Source: Nansenia antarctica (lineage: Eukaryota > Chordata > Actinopteri > Argentiniformes > Microstomatidae). From it: DNA of 64,000 nt. A program made the translations under genes and the position numbers. Positions within the stretch are counted from its first letter, which is position 1, and each line of letters begins with the position of its first letter. The notes below the pieces were generated by a model. It was given only the letters and a program-made list of their open reading frames with translations, searched no databases and was not told the DNA's origin. Positions 23,509 through 34,590 of this stretch are shown here, one piece after another. The stretch lies in the NCBI GenBank assembly GCA_963989245.1, contig OZ022345.1, positions 47,092,830 to 47,156,829 of the forward strand, in the 5' to 3' direction.

Positions 23509-25194
23509 CTATAGGCCAGCTGCTGGGCCTCCGTAAGGGTTCATCACTCCTGGAGCAGGTGTAGTAGGGGGCCAATATCCTCCTCCTTGGCTCCCCCCTG
23601 CGCCCCCCTGGGGCCTGTTGCAGCAGGCACAGGCTAGATGTCCATTCTGGTCGCATTGGCATAGTTCTAGCACCTCCTTCCCTGCTGCTGTCCATCCCCC
23701 TGGTGGTGGTCCTTGGCCAGGCTGTGTGTACATCTGGTATGGAACCGCTTGCACCCCTGGTGGCCCTTGTGGGTATGGATACCCCCCTTGTGGCCCCTGT
23801 GGGTAGGACTGGTAAGTAGCAGGATACCCCCCTTGTGGCCCCTGTGAGTAGGACTGGTAAGTAGCAGTCTGCACTCCAGGTGGCTGTTGCTGTGGGGCTA
23901 AAGCCTGCACTCCCTCTATGTTCCTCTCGCTTTCAGTCAATTGCAAATGAGTCAATATTCTGAGGGATTCTTCGTCTCGTGCCTTCTGTATCTGAATGTT
24001 CTTTCGATATAATTCAACTTGATGAGCTACGTGGTCTATATAAACAGCTTTGTTCATGTGTCGTAGCCCCACCACTTCTGCTAGCTTATCCTTAACTGGG
24101 GTAGGAAGCCCTTCTTGTATTTTTTCCCTGATTATGGATTTTTCTAAGGGGTTATCTTCAGCGTCTTTCCCTGTCACACTTCTCCATTGAGAGTGCATAC
24201 GGGCAATATAACCCCTGGGATTCTCATCCCCCCCCAGTGGCTTCACAATGATATTGTCTGGGTGAATGTGAGTAGGGTAGGTCTCTCTGATTGCTTTCCA
24301 CAGCCTGCCTCTGTTTGCTGCGAAGAGCTCTGGATCATAAACTGATGTATTGATATATCTATGAAGTCCTGCCTTCATCAATATTTCCTGCATTGTATCC
24401 AATCCTGCAATAAAAGCTAAGAGTCTTTTCAGGTCTCCCATCGCGGCCTGCGTTCCTATCAGTATCACGTCGACTTGCGCCGTCCAAGAATGTCCTCCCT
24501 CTTGAAGAACTGGGAGTTTCTCGATCACTTCAGACAAATCTGTATGATGCCACGGATGATATTCCATCTTGTTACCCCGAATCAGCACTGGACAGTTCTT
24601 TAATGTATTTGATGACATTCGGTGACAATCTCCCTCTTTCTCCGGGCGTCTTCTCCCACCTTTCCTTTCGGCTGTGGCTATCATCTTCCTGCCCTGCGCG
24701 TTGTAGCCTCCATCTGCATTGTCGTCATCACTTGAGTCTGCACTGCCATCTTCGCTGTCATCTTCCTCGTCACTCCTGTCGTCCCCTTTTCCCCTTGGCT
24801 CCTTCTTCTTCTTCTGGGAATGATCCTCCAGTGCCTTAGCATAGGGAGGGGGACTGGGGGCAGGACACTGAGCTATTTTCTGTCCCTCTACCTTAAATAG
24901 ATCTAAAATAGCTAACTCTAACTTGCGTTTCTCTGATCTAATCTTTCCTCTTTGATGTGCTTTGTGCCCATTGATAAGTATCTCCAATGTTGCAATTAAT
25001 TGTAAATTAATGCTGCCCTCTTTCGGCCACGGCTGTTCAATGTATGCCCAACGGCTATTCCATTTCGTAGACATTTTGCTAATTTCCCTAACAAGAGGAT
25101 TCATTTTTTCCACTACAGCCATAGGGGATAACGTAGCCAACATTCCACGATGTTCACTAATATCTTTTAACAGCTTCGTGGAATTCGACCCCAT
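23509..25194 (-). CDS. Gag polyprotein of the ERV
   Basis: 561 residues, complete. The start MGSNS fits an N-myristoylation signal. Residues about 110-120 contain PPPY, a budding-type late motif, followed by a long Asp/Glu/Ser-rich stretch. The capsid-like middle has YHPWHHTDLSEVIEKLPVL and a region with LEKSIIREKIQEGLP like retroviral CA. The C-terminus has three YPQGPQGGYP-type repeats and a Cys/His cluster (CQCDQNGHLACACC) that nearly fits a CCHC knuckle (C-x1-C-x4-H-x4-C). The frame ends at TAG followed by GGG (23509-23511), then stays open into pol in the same frame, as in readthrough-using gammaretroviruses. Gag forms the virus-like particle. Confidence 0.9.
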   Translation of the reverse strand: MGSNSTKLLKDISEHRGMLATLSPMAVVEKMNPLVREISKMSTKWNSRWAYIEQPWPKEGSINLQLIATLEILINGHKAHQRGKIRSEKRKLELAILDLFKVEGQKIAQCPAPSPPPYAKALEDHSQKKKKEPRGKGDDRSDEEDDSEDGSADSSDDDNADGGYNAQGRKMIATAERKGGRRRPEKEGDCHRMSSNTLKNCPVLIRGNKMEYHPWHHTDLSEVIEKLPVLQEGGHSWTAQVDVILIGTQAAMGDLKRLLAFIAGLDTMQEILMKAGLHRYINTSVYDPELFAANRGRLWKAIRETYPTHIHPDNIIVKPLGGDENPRGYIARMHSQWRSVTGKDAEDNPLEKSIIREKIQEGLPTPVKDKLAEVVGLRHMNKAVYIDHVAHQVELYRKNIQIQKARDEESLRILTHLQLTESERNIEGVQALAPQQQPPGVQTATYQSYSQGPQGGYPATYQSYPQGPQGGYPYPQGPPGVQAVPYQMYTQPGQGPPPGGWTAAGKEVLELCQCDQNGHLACACCNRPQGGAGGSQGGGYWPPTTPAPGVMNPYGGPAAGL

Positions 25195-26912
25195 TCTACT
25201 TGGCTCAATATGCTGACAATATTCTATATTAGATAAGGTGTACGCTTCTTACAACCCACCTTATTTTGTCTTGTTTGCTAAACAAATGCTAGTCCAATAT
25301 AACTGTATTGACCATCCCCACAAAAACCCTGCAACTTCAGAATAACAGACTTGCCTCTTGTGTATGTCAGTGCAGTATTAACTTAAATCTAATAGCTGTG
25401 TAAGTACTTTATACTTAAATGTGTTTCCTAATTGTTTATGAATGTGTCACTTAATTACTCATTCAATACTAATTACAGTTCTGGTCAACACAATTATTAA
25501 ATCACAAAGGCTGATCACACCTAAGTATTCACCGATCCACAAAAACCCTTTTACTGCTCAACTATAAAATATGTACTATTCTGCTATTCCTTAATCAAAC
25601 ACTGTGGAAATGACCTAACTAAAATAAAAGATGTAAATTACAAATATTAATCACAACCTGTAAAGGAATCGACTTGTCATTGGGAAAAGAATGAATGATT
25701 AATTATTAATTACAATCTGTACAGAAATCGACTTGTTAAGTGAAAGGAATGAATGATTAGTTAGAATTATTCACTATATCATCATATACATTGATTTAAA
25801 ACTTATGGAATCAATCAATTGTTTTGGGAAACAGAAAATGAATGATCTGAATAATTAATTCAACTGATAAGTAATTAATTAAATTAATTAAAGTAATTTA
25901 ATATAGAACAATCATTTAACCATCTATTTATTAATGTATCGGACTGTTTCATCGACCTCAGCTGTATCTCCCTGAGGATTCAGTGTTTTAAAATGTATTG
26001 TCGTATTTCGACCAGCAGATGGAGCTGTGCTCCGGCTAACGCGCATCGATTGCGCATGCGCCAACTCTTAGCCAAGGCTATGAATGTTTTAACCGTAACT
26101 CTAAACTATTTAAAATACCCCGAGATCAATTCACCATATCTCTATCTTAAATACTATAGTCTATGTAATGCAACAATCACACGCAACCCCCCTACGTGTC
26201 CGAAGCCTAAAGGCCAGAGACAGAAAGCAGGCGGCTCAATTTAACAACCCTTTTGTCCTTGAGAAACCACCGCGTGTTTGTAGCCTGCCCTCATAAAGAT
26301 GGCCTCTGTGTGTGTCCTTTAGACTCTCTGACACACTGCAAATGGCGTCTAAATGCAAATGGCGTCTAAACTCCGCTGAAAGTACACTGCACGTTTCCCT
26401 CATAAAAATGGCGTCTAAACTCCGCCGACAGTACACTGCAACACCCTCATAAAAATGGCCGCCCACACAATAGCGTCCTCTCACACAGACAAAGAGAAAT
26501 GGCGTCTACAGTTCTGCTCATATGTTTTTCACTTCTACAATATAAAACAGACTACCCAGTCCTCCAACACATAAACACAACCTCACCGAATTTTACACAA
26601 ACACACACACGATATTCCAATACCGTACAAACAAACCTTACCATTAAACACTATATTTTACAAAAAACGGACTTCCAAGTCCGGCTCTCACCACCCATCA
26701 AAGATTTATGAAAAGTTTGCATCTATTCCAACAAGATTACCGTTACACAGATTCTTTTGACTATAACTTATCTGAGATTTACAGTTTGTTTTAAACACAC
26801 CAATCGACTAGAGAGAGATTTCTGCAGAAAATCTGCCTTCTTTGTTAGATTGAAGTTCGCAAAATACTGTAAATTAAGTTACATTTATCTCCGTCGCTTG
26901 CTCGCCATTTAC
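25195..26912 (-). other. ERV leader between 5' LTR and gag
   Basis: A long 1.7-kb untranslated leader. A primer-binding-site candidate starting TGG at 26907-26890 lies 5 bp after the LTR; I could not match it to a specific tRNA. Two internal repeat zones are visible: diverged units with CCTCATAAAAATGGC and GGCGTCTAAACTCC at about 26290-26500, and AATGAATGATTA / AATCGACTTGT units at about 25660-25770. No ORF of note is present. Confidence 0.6.
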
Positions 26913-27215
26913 TGTCGTGTATTCTTATTGATTATGAATCAAAGAACAGTTAGTTTAAGATAATTTAATTAGTTACAGGCAGGTTTATACATTACATCTG
27001 TTCTCCATGGACATCAGGGTGGGAAGAGAACGCTTGTCGTTCCTCTCTCCCCGTTCCCCTCCAGAGGGGAGGGGCCAGCGTGCATGTGTGTCCCTGCCCA
27101 CCCCCCAAAGGTCCCTGCTGGTCATCTGTGTCCCTGCATGCCCTGGCATGTGTGTGTGTCTAAAACATACCACATATTCATACATAGATCATACATACTA
27201 CAGAAATATACTACA
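26913..27215 (-). repeat. 5' LTR of the ERV
   Basis: Indistinguishable by eye from the 3' LTR at 20636-20938. It begins TGTAGTATATTT on the minus strand, next to the GTAG duplication at 27216-27219. Confidence 0.93.
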
Positions 27216-27223
27216 GTAGAAAG

Positions 27224-29938
27224 GCTGATTACAATAGGCTCTACCAATATTGCTTGCCTTGCTTCCACAATTTCTACAAGATACAACTGGACATATTGTG
27301 ATAAAATATGTGGGTCCCCTGATTTAGGGGTATTGGTAAAATGTCAGGAGAGGGAGCGCACAAAACACACAGCCAGAAAGGTGTATTATAACAGCCACTT
27401 TATTATTATGGGCGATGATCAGGCGGACATTGATTCGGAGGACGGCATAGTTCAATAAGTTAGACTTGGTTTCCCTAATTACCATTACAAACAGTGTACA
27501 AAAAAGGCACTCTCTATTGGAGCCACAGCACGCTTATAAAGCCACACATAGAAGCATGCTCATATCGAGCCACAGCATAACCAAACCATAAGCTACTAGT
27601 CAGTATAAACAAACGCATGATGTCGATTAGCTTCATTAGCTGGCTGGCTAGCATTTGTAAACCGATTCTCAATCGCACGGAGCTACAACGTCCGACTGAA
27701 TACACACATCAGTGTTGTCAGAATAGTTACAGAATAGTTTAGCTACACTAGTAAAAGTACAAACAAATGCATGTTGTCGATGCGCTAGCTAGCATTCCTT
27801 GCTAATACTTACGAGATCACCTCCCCCCATCTTGACAACTAGTCCTCTCGCCGTCCAACAGAGAAATCCGATATGAACAAAACCATAGCTCCCTATGGCA
27901 CTGAATAAACGTTATCAGCTTTTCGTCATCCATTTTTACATACACGTAGCCTACGTACAGTAAAGTAAATATAAATGTTGGGTTGCCAGATGTCCGGTTT
28001 TCAGTGGACAGTGTCTATACAACATGTGTATAATTTGGCTGGTCATTCAGTCGTGCTAGATTAGAAATCTGGCAACCCCGTGCAGCCAAAAACTATATCG
28101 TAGATGAGTAAACTAATATAATATATATAGTAATCAGTGGCGTAGCGGACGGGCCCGCAAGCGACGCACCGCGGGGGGGCCCCAGCCACTAGGGGGCCCC
28201 CTAACATTGGATCCAAACTTTTTTTTTTTTTTTTTTAATAATTTAAAAAAATATAAAACAAAGAAAATAAGTGGCCCTTCATTGTGTCAACCTTAATTTT
28301 AATATATAGGCCTATATTTTAAAATATATACATAGTTAGCCGTATCCAATAGCAACATGACTTTGACGTCACACGTAGGCAGCGAGACACAAGGAAAATG
28401 AGCAAGCGAAAATACAATACAAAGTACAATAAGCATTCTTTAGGTGGTGGTAGATTCTCTATTCGGACATTATAGCCGCTATATGTGGGACTGTCGGTCC
28501 GATATTGTAAAAAAATAAAATAAAAAATGTATGTTTACGGAAGTACATGTCTCAAGTATTATCTCGGCGGTTAGTCGAGTGAAAGAAAAACAACATACAG
28601 ATGATAATTCACACAATATAATACCACGAAAGCGTACAGCACTAAACAATAACATTTATTTGGGCAGCATCATACTCAAACTCAGGCAGAAGGGCAGGGT
28701 CCGGCCAGGTTCACAGTCACAGGCTGTCAGTTTTTCTATTCTACTATTCTATTCTACTTCTGCTGTCTGCGTCTCCCTGGGTATTCCTAGACCAGATGGC
28801 AAACATTAAAGAAATGCCACAATATACCAGGACTTAAGAAACGAGATGTCCAACAAAGGATTTGACTAACCCTGGCCAATTTTACGCAACAAGTAGACTC
28901 TGATGCAGCGGAGACAGGGTTGTCAGATGGGCTGGTTTTTGGTGGATTTAGAAGTTTTTAGATTGGTTAGGTTGGAAATTCTCAATCCCATCTGGCAACC
29001 CTTAGCGGAGAGTCTGCAGCTTGTATGTTTACAGATATCGCGCTGCTGTGCACACCACACTTTGTTAAAAGAAATAAAGCTTGTACTTTTCTACTTATAA
29101 TACATGCTACTGATGTAGTCTACCATTTGGTTTTAGCTATTGCTCTCACTTGTTTGTAGCTTTTGCTAAGTCAAGCATTTAGAATGTAGAGTGCATATTG
29201 CGAAATTTCGCAACGTCAATAACGCATCGGCTTCTAAAAAACGCTCGTTTTTATTTATTTTTATTTTTATTTTATTTTACTCCGTTGCGAAAGGGCCCCC
29301 ACCGCCACCTTGCGGGGGGGCCCCGGGATTTTGCGCTACGCCACTGATAGTAATATATAGTAAACTAATATAATATATATACTATAGTATATATTATAAG
29401 TATAAATAACGTTACTTGTTCAAAGATTTACACTGAAAAGAAGATGAGGTTTACCAAATGGCATCCATTATCCGTTGTGTCCAGTATGTATTTGAAATAT
29501 ATGATATGAAAATGAAATGATAATGTTGTACATCATAAACCCTTCATGTACTATATCAGACCTTTTGGGTCAGACCTTCAGCCTTTAACTTCTTTCAAAA
29601 AAGGAGACAGTCAAAAATGTATGCTCCAGTCTCTCTCCCTGTTATGAGTGACTCAATTAATTTAGATAGACCAGTTGAAGTTTTCCCAATTGTCCCATTG
29701 TGATGCAATAATCCGTCGCACCACAAACTTTTACAACATTTGCAAAATTTGACAGTGCGAAAAAACTCGCACGCCATGTGCTTTGTCCCATTCAAAATGA
29801 ATGGAATCGAATTTTCGCCGTGCGATTAAAATCGGGGCCTTGTGCATTGGGATGCGATTTTCTCATAGACTTCCATTCAAACTTCAAAATGGAATGTTGT
29901 CGTGCAACAGAAATCGCACGCCGTGTGCATTGGCCTTA
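27224..29938. mobile_element. TIR DNA transposon, unit 2 copy, left end lost, hAT inserted
   Basis: Matches 4952-6448 with only scattered substitutions (three seen in the first 900 bp). The match starts a few bases after the ERV, so about 83 bp including the left terminus are gone. The right terminus GTGTGCATTGGCCTTA ends at 29938. A 1212-bp hAT element is inserted at 28135. Confidence 0.8.
28135..29346. mobile_element. non-autonomous hAT element, 1.2 kb
   Basis: The termini CAGTGGCGTAGC and GCTACGCCACTG are perfect inverted repeats. The 8-bp duplication ATAGTAAT lies at 28127-28134 and 29347-29354. Unit 1 keeps the empty site with a single ATAGTAAT near 5860. Inside each terminus is a GGGGGGGCCCC block. 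No transposase ORF is found. Confidence 0.92.
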
Positions 29939-30076
29939 ACTTAAGGCTACAGCATTAATTTACATTAAACTATTGTCAGAAGTTGACGAAATGACTTCAG
30001 TTGTGAATGAGATTCAACAGCAAATAAAGAGTTGAATATTATTATTATTAGTGATGTTTACTTTTGGCGCGAGATG

Positions 30077-30564
30077 CCGACCCACATACCTCCCGAGGGA
30101 ATTCAACACGGTGTACATAACATCTGTTTACATTGCGCCTAGCGCGGATGGTAGCTTAGCATTGGCGCGGCTACATGACGTCATCAGTAGTGGACAGAGC
30201 GCAGACCCACAGGCAGTTCATATAATCGCCGGGGACTTCAATCATGCTGAGTTGCTGACCTGAAGGTAGTACTACCGAAGTTCTATCAGCATGTTAAATG
30301 TGCAACAAGAGGAGAAAAAACACTGGATAAGGTATACACCAACATCAAGCTTGCTTACAAGGCTAGACCGCTAGCTCATCTAGGCATGTCTGACCACTTG
30401 TCAATCCTCCTGATCCCAGCCTACACTCCCATGAGGAAAAGTGCTCCCATCACCACTAAGACTGTCAGAACCTGGCCAGCAGGGTCCGCTCCACTGCAGA
30501 TCTGCCTGAATGACACCTCATGGCAGGAATATGAGCATGAGGACCGTCGTCGGTTCTGAACCAC
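30077..30564 (+). pseudogene. LINE endonuclease C-terminal half, broken (unit 2)
   Basis: Same sequence as 6587-7077 with the same 8-nt duplication frameshift after IIAGDFNHA. The SDH motif is kept (LGMSDHLSIL). The frame is cut by the TIR element at 30568 after the YEHEDRR region. It is therefore separated from its RT and inactive. Confidence 0.8.
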
Positions 30565-30567
30565 ATA

Positions 30568-31270
30568 TAGGGCTTTCACACCGGGAAAGAACCGTGCCGG
30601 TTCGCGTTCGGAAACCTCTGAACCTTGGTGCTGTCTGGCGAACGAGCCCGCGTTCATACCAGTGTAACCTGAACCATACGCTGAACCATACGCTGAACCA
30701 TCAACGCTGGGTGATGAAGGGGCGGGATAAACAAAACAATTCACAACTAGATGGCAGCTACTTCACTGGAAAAGAGGATAATATCTTCCACTACTACAGT
30801 ATCTGAAATAAACACAATTTTCTGTGAAACAAAACAAAAGACACTTTCTATATGCGTTCTTTTACTAATCAGCTGCTCCATTACTGGAATAGAAATGGCT
30901 TACGAAATTCGCGTTTGCGCATGTCCGCGCGCGTGTGCGTGTGTGTGTTTGCTGAGCATGTGAGGAAGATAGAGAGAATAATTACACTTTTGATATTGTT
31001 TTTGATCACTAATGATTAGATTTAGATTAGATTACATTTTGTCTACTTCCTCCTTGCTGGTCTCTGCAGCCTAGAATAGGACACACCCACTGACGACGTG
31101 ACTGTTCTACGTTTTGGTTCGCGCTTGAGAACCACTATTTTTTGGTGCCCGCTGCGAACCAACTTTTCAGGTTCCGAACCAATTGAGCTTCGGTCTGAAC
31201 GCGCCGGCCGGTTCCAGACTTGGTTCGCGAACGCGAACCGGCACGGTTCTTTGCCGGTGTGAAAGCCCTA
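30568..31270. mobile_element. 703-bp TIR element inside the LINE
   Basis: The ends TAGGGCTTTCACACCGG and CCGGTGTGAAAGCCCTA are inverted repeats; the pairing extends through AAAGAACCGTGCCGGTTCGCG. ATA lies on both sides (30565-30567, 31271-31273); TA with a slightly shorter element is the alternative reading. It has no transposase. Unit 1 has the same insertion (7078), so it predates the duplication. Confidence 0.8.
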
Positions 31271-31273
31271 ATA

Positions 31274-33070
31274 GTGAACTGCACCAACTCAGCCACCGTG
31301 GACAAACGTGTCCGGGTCTACCCCAACACGAAGCCATGGATGACTGTGAAGGTCCAAAAACTGCTCAAGGAGAGGGACAACGCCTTCTCAGCGAAGGACA
31401 CACTGCTGTACAGCACCACCAGGGCTAACCTAAAGCGTGGCATCCGGGAGGCCAAGGCAGACCACAGAGAGAAGATTGAGGAATGCTTCCTGAGCAACGA
31501 CTCCAGGCGGGTGTGGCAGGGGGTTCAGCACATGACAAACTTCAGAGCCAACAGGCTCACAGCCGCGGAGGACGACCCCCTGCTGGCGGAAAAGCTGAAC
31601 TCCTTCTACGCCCGGTTCGACGAGGGGCGAACGGAGGTAACCACAACACAAACACCACTCTCTCCAGCTCTCAGCAGCCTCACCCTCACAGAGCATGAAG
31701 TGAGACGCGTGCTGAAGGCGGTGGACCCCAGGAAAGCCTCAGGGCCGGATGGCGTCCTGGGACGGGTGCTGAGGGACTGCGCCGACCAGCTGGCCGGGGT
31801 TTTCACCAACATCTTCAACCAGTCCCTGTCCCAGGCCACCATCCCACCCTGCCTGAAAACCTCAACTATCATCCCAGTCCCGAAGAAAAGCACGGTGAGC
31901 TGCCTAAACGACTACCGCCCGGTGGCACTCACACCAATCATCATGAAGTGCTTCGAGAAACTAGTCCGGGCCCACATAGTCACACGCCTCCCGCCCAACC
32001 TGGATCCATACCAGTTCGCCTACAGAGCCCACAGGTCCACAGAGGACGCCATCGCGACGACTCTCCACTCCACTCTATCCCACCTGGAGAGGGGAAACAG
32101 CTACGCGAGACTGCTCTTTGTGGACTTCAGCTCTGCCTTCAACACCATCCTTCCAGACAGGCTAGTGACCAAACTACTAGACCTGGGACTATCACACTCT
32201 ATATGTGCATGGATCAAGGACTTCCTGTCTGACCGCCCCCAGAGGGTGCGGGTGGGCTCCCACACCTCCACAGCCCTCAGACTCAGCACTGGGTCCCCCC
32301 AGGGCTGCGTGCTAAGCCCCATCCTCTACAACCTCTACACCTACGACTTCACCCCCGTCCACCCCAGCAACTCCATCGTAAAGTTTGCAGACGACACCAC
32401 CGTGGTGGGCTGCATCTCGGGGGGGGACGAGGCGGCGTACAGGGATGAGGTGGAGCAGCTGGGCAAGCTGTGCAAGGTTAACAACCTGCTGCTGAACCAG
32501 TCAAAGACCCAGGAAATCATCGTGGACTTCAGGAGGAAAAAATCTGAGGTCCAGCCCCTGCTCGTCGATGGAGGGAGCGTGGAGAGAGTCTCAACCCTCC
32601 GATTCCTGGGGGTGCACATACAGGATGACCTGTCCTGGAAGACCAACACAGCAGCCATCATCAAGAAGGCACAACAGCGGCTCTACTTCCTGAGAGTCCT
32701 CAGGAAAAACCACATCGGACAGGAGATGCTTGTGACCTTCTACCGCTGCGCAGTGGAGAGCATCCTCACCTACTGCATCTGCGTGTGGTTCTCCAGCTGC
32801 ACAGCCGCAGAGAGGAATGCGCTACAGAGAGTGGTGAGATCGGCCCAGAAGATCACCGGCGCCCCCCTCCCCTCTCTGGAAGAGCTGTACAACACACGCT
32901 GCCTCAGGAAGGACTCCAAGATCTCCAGAGACCCATCCCACCCTGGGTACGAACACTTTGCTCGGCTGCCCTCGGACAGGCGGTTCAGGACCATGTTCGC
33001 AAGGACAAACAGACTGAAGCTCAGCTTCTACCCCAGGGCCATTCAGGCCCTGAACACAGCAAAGACCTAG
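31274..33070 (+). CDS. LINE ORF2 reverse transcriptase (intact RT part)
   Basis: About 598 residues, open from the TIR element border to TAG at 33068-33070. The frame before 31274 is TIR-element sequence, not protein. Starts with the linker RVRVYPNTKPWMTVKV. RT motifs: ASGPDGVLGRVLRDC, TSTIIPVPKKS, FVDFSSAFNTILP (motif A), GSPQGCVLSPILYNLY (motif B), KFADDTTVV (motif C), IVDFRRKKSE and RFLGVHIQDDL. The end, SKISRDPSHPGYEHFARLPS and RTNRLKLSFYPRAI, is typical of fish L2/Maui-type ORF2. No stop or frameshift interrupts it. The split from its endonuclease makes the element defective. Confidence 0.87.
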   Translation: MNCTNSATVDKRVRVYPNTKPWMTVKVQKLLKERDNAFSAKDTLLYSTTRANLKRGIREAKADHREKIEECFLSNDSRRVWQGVQHMTNFRANRLTAAEDDPLLAEKLNSFYARFDEGRTEVTTTQTPLSPALSSLTLTEHEVRRVLKAVDPRKASGPDGVLGRVLRDCADQLAGVFTNIFNQSLSQATIPPCLKTSTIIPVPKKSTVSCLNDYRPVALTPIIMKCFEKLVRAHIVTRLPPNLDPYQFAYRAHRSTEDAIATTLHSTLSHLERGNSYARLLFVDFSSAFNTILPDRLVTKLLDLGLSHSICAWIKDFLSDRPQRVRVGSHTSTALRLSTGSPQGCVLSPILYNLYTYDFTPVHPSNSIVKFADDTTVVGCISGGDEAAYRDEVEQLGKLCKVNNLLLNQSKTQEIIVDFRRKKSEVQPLLVDGGSVERVSTLRFLGVHIQDDLSWKTNTAAIIKKAQQRLYFLRVLRKNHIGQEMLVTFYRCAVESILTYCICVWFSSCTAAERNALQRVVRSAQKITGAPLPSLEELYNTRCLRKDSKISRDPSHPGYEHFARLPSDRRFRTMFARTNRLKLSFYPRAIQALNTAKT

Positions 33071-33475
33071 GTTCTAGGCCCTGGACAATCTAGATAATTT
33101 GATGGCAGCTACTAGATTGAAATCAAGTGCAATACTGAAACACAACTATGAACATTTCAAACCTGCAAACTGCGACACTTTAAATGAATGTGCAATAACA
33201 CTATGTGCAATATGACAACCCTCGGGTACATAAGGTTCAGAGATAGGAAATGTTAGAATAGGTATAGCATAGCATAGAGTACAGCACAGTGTTTTATTTG
33301 TATAGTATAGTATAGTGGATAGTGTACATAGCCTTTATTTATGTAAACCAGCTCCTTTCCCTTCTTGTTTTTAGTTTTTTTTTCCTAGCACCAGGGGAGC
33401 CCCCTTTCCCAAATTTCGTTGTATGGTACCTGTACTATATTAATGACAATAAAGACCATTCATTCATTCGAGATG

Positions 33476-34037
33476 ACGGCGCGAGCTGGTCGTATTTCGC
33501 GGTAGCGCTCCTTGGGTGCGTTCGTAAATTTGCTCTGAGAGCGCCGGAACGCACACTGGGTTCAACGTCATAAAGGGACCAAGTAATTTGATTGGACAAC
33601 AGGCATTCCATGAGTGCTGATCAGATTTCCAGAGCGTGTTTACGAACGCACCCCTTGTTGTTCAGCGAGTGTCCTCGCGAGGGAGCAGGAACTGTGCAGC
33701 ACACAAGCTCAATAGCAGCTCGCTGGCTGAGGTAAAACTGTCGGTGACTTGAGTTTAGATATATTATAGTATATATATTATATTGTCTCATGTCAGTGGT
33801 GTCAATATTTACCTGAACACATAACAGCTTGTGAAGGAGCATTTAAAGCTCAGTAAGGCATTAATTTCAAAGGTTTATTGACAAGTGCCATTCTCCTCAG
33901 CTGGGTAAGTTCATGCAGCTATCCTAGCCAGCAACTTTTCAGTTTGTGGCTAACCACCAAGTTTAACTAACTAGCTATTTCCTTTCGCTTCTAGATTATT
34001 TGTGGGACAATAAAGGCTTGACAGTATTCCAGTTATT
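33476..34037 (+). promoter_or_regulatory. 5' flank of fbxo47 copy 3
   Basis: Proximal upstream block matching 14850-15421 and including the 140-bp MITE at 33514-33653. Compared with copy 2 it has small indels near 33895-33925, where the CAGCTGGGTAAG donor-like site is kept. Promoter role inferred from position. Confidence 0.4.
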
Positions 34038-34590
34038 ATGGCGAAAGTGACAAGGAAATTCACGGTGACCCACAAGTATCACCGCAGACGCCGGCCGTAT
34101 CCTGTCAGAACCATCACGACCCGCAGTCAGAGTCGTCAGGTTCGGGCCAGCGACTGTTTCTTTGAGCGGCTGGCCCCCGAGGTCTTTGACATGATCCTGG
34201 ACAGACTCTCTGGTGGGTTCTGTTTGCTTTGGACATTTTTCAGGATGGGTGAATTATGATTATTTAGATGAGACATATCTATGAGGCTGAACTATTCTGA
34301 TTGAAGCCGTTACCAGGGGCAGGGTACTAAAAATGGTCTTAAATATGTATAGCTCCAATGACGTGCATCTGAATTAATGAGATGTTTCTCCCTGCCTCGT
34401 TGTTTGTTGTGGTAAAGTGTTGCAGATCAGTGTGTTGAGCATGGTGTCCAAGGCCATCAGTCGCTCCATCAAGGGCTATGTCTCCACTCAGACCTGGAGG
34501 AAGAGGAACATCGTACAGGGGTGTCATCACTCCACCGAGGTGTCCTCACTAGAACACTACACATCGCTGGGTGAGAGGCTCCTCAACAGC

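Larger units (their letters stand above)
20636..27215 (-). mobile_element. endogenous retrovirus-like element, internally deleted, young
   Basis: A 6580-bp LTR element on the minus strand, flanked by the 4-bp duplication GTAG (20632-20635, 27216-27219). It has two 303-bp LTRs with TG..CA ends that look identical by eye, a purine tract before the 3' LTR, a 1.7-kb leader, gag, and an in-frame reduced pol. No env ORF is present. The 4-bp duplication, same-frame gag-pol stop and RNase H type point to gamma/epsilon-like retroviruses. Missing RT, protease active site and integrase core mean it could only move with helper proteins. It sits exactly at the border between unit 1 and unit 2. Confidence 0.92.
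30077..33468 (+). mobile_element. L2-like LINE in the 5' flank of fbxo47 copy 3, carrying a TIR element
   Basis: Flanked by the 7-bp duplication CGAGATG (30070-30076, 33469-33475). The empty site is visible upstream of copies 2 and 4 (GAGCGAGATGATG). It has the endonuclease C-terminal part, a 703-bp TIR element, the RT, and a 3' UTR ending AATAAAGACCATTCATTCATT. It is 5'-truncated. Together with the embedded element it pushes the fbxo47 upstream block 3.4 kb away. Confidence 0.88.
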
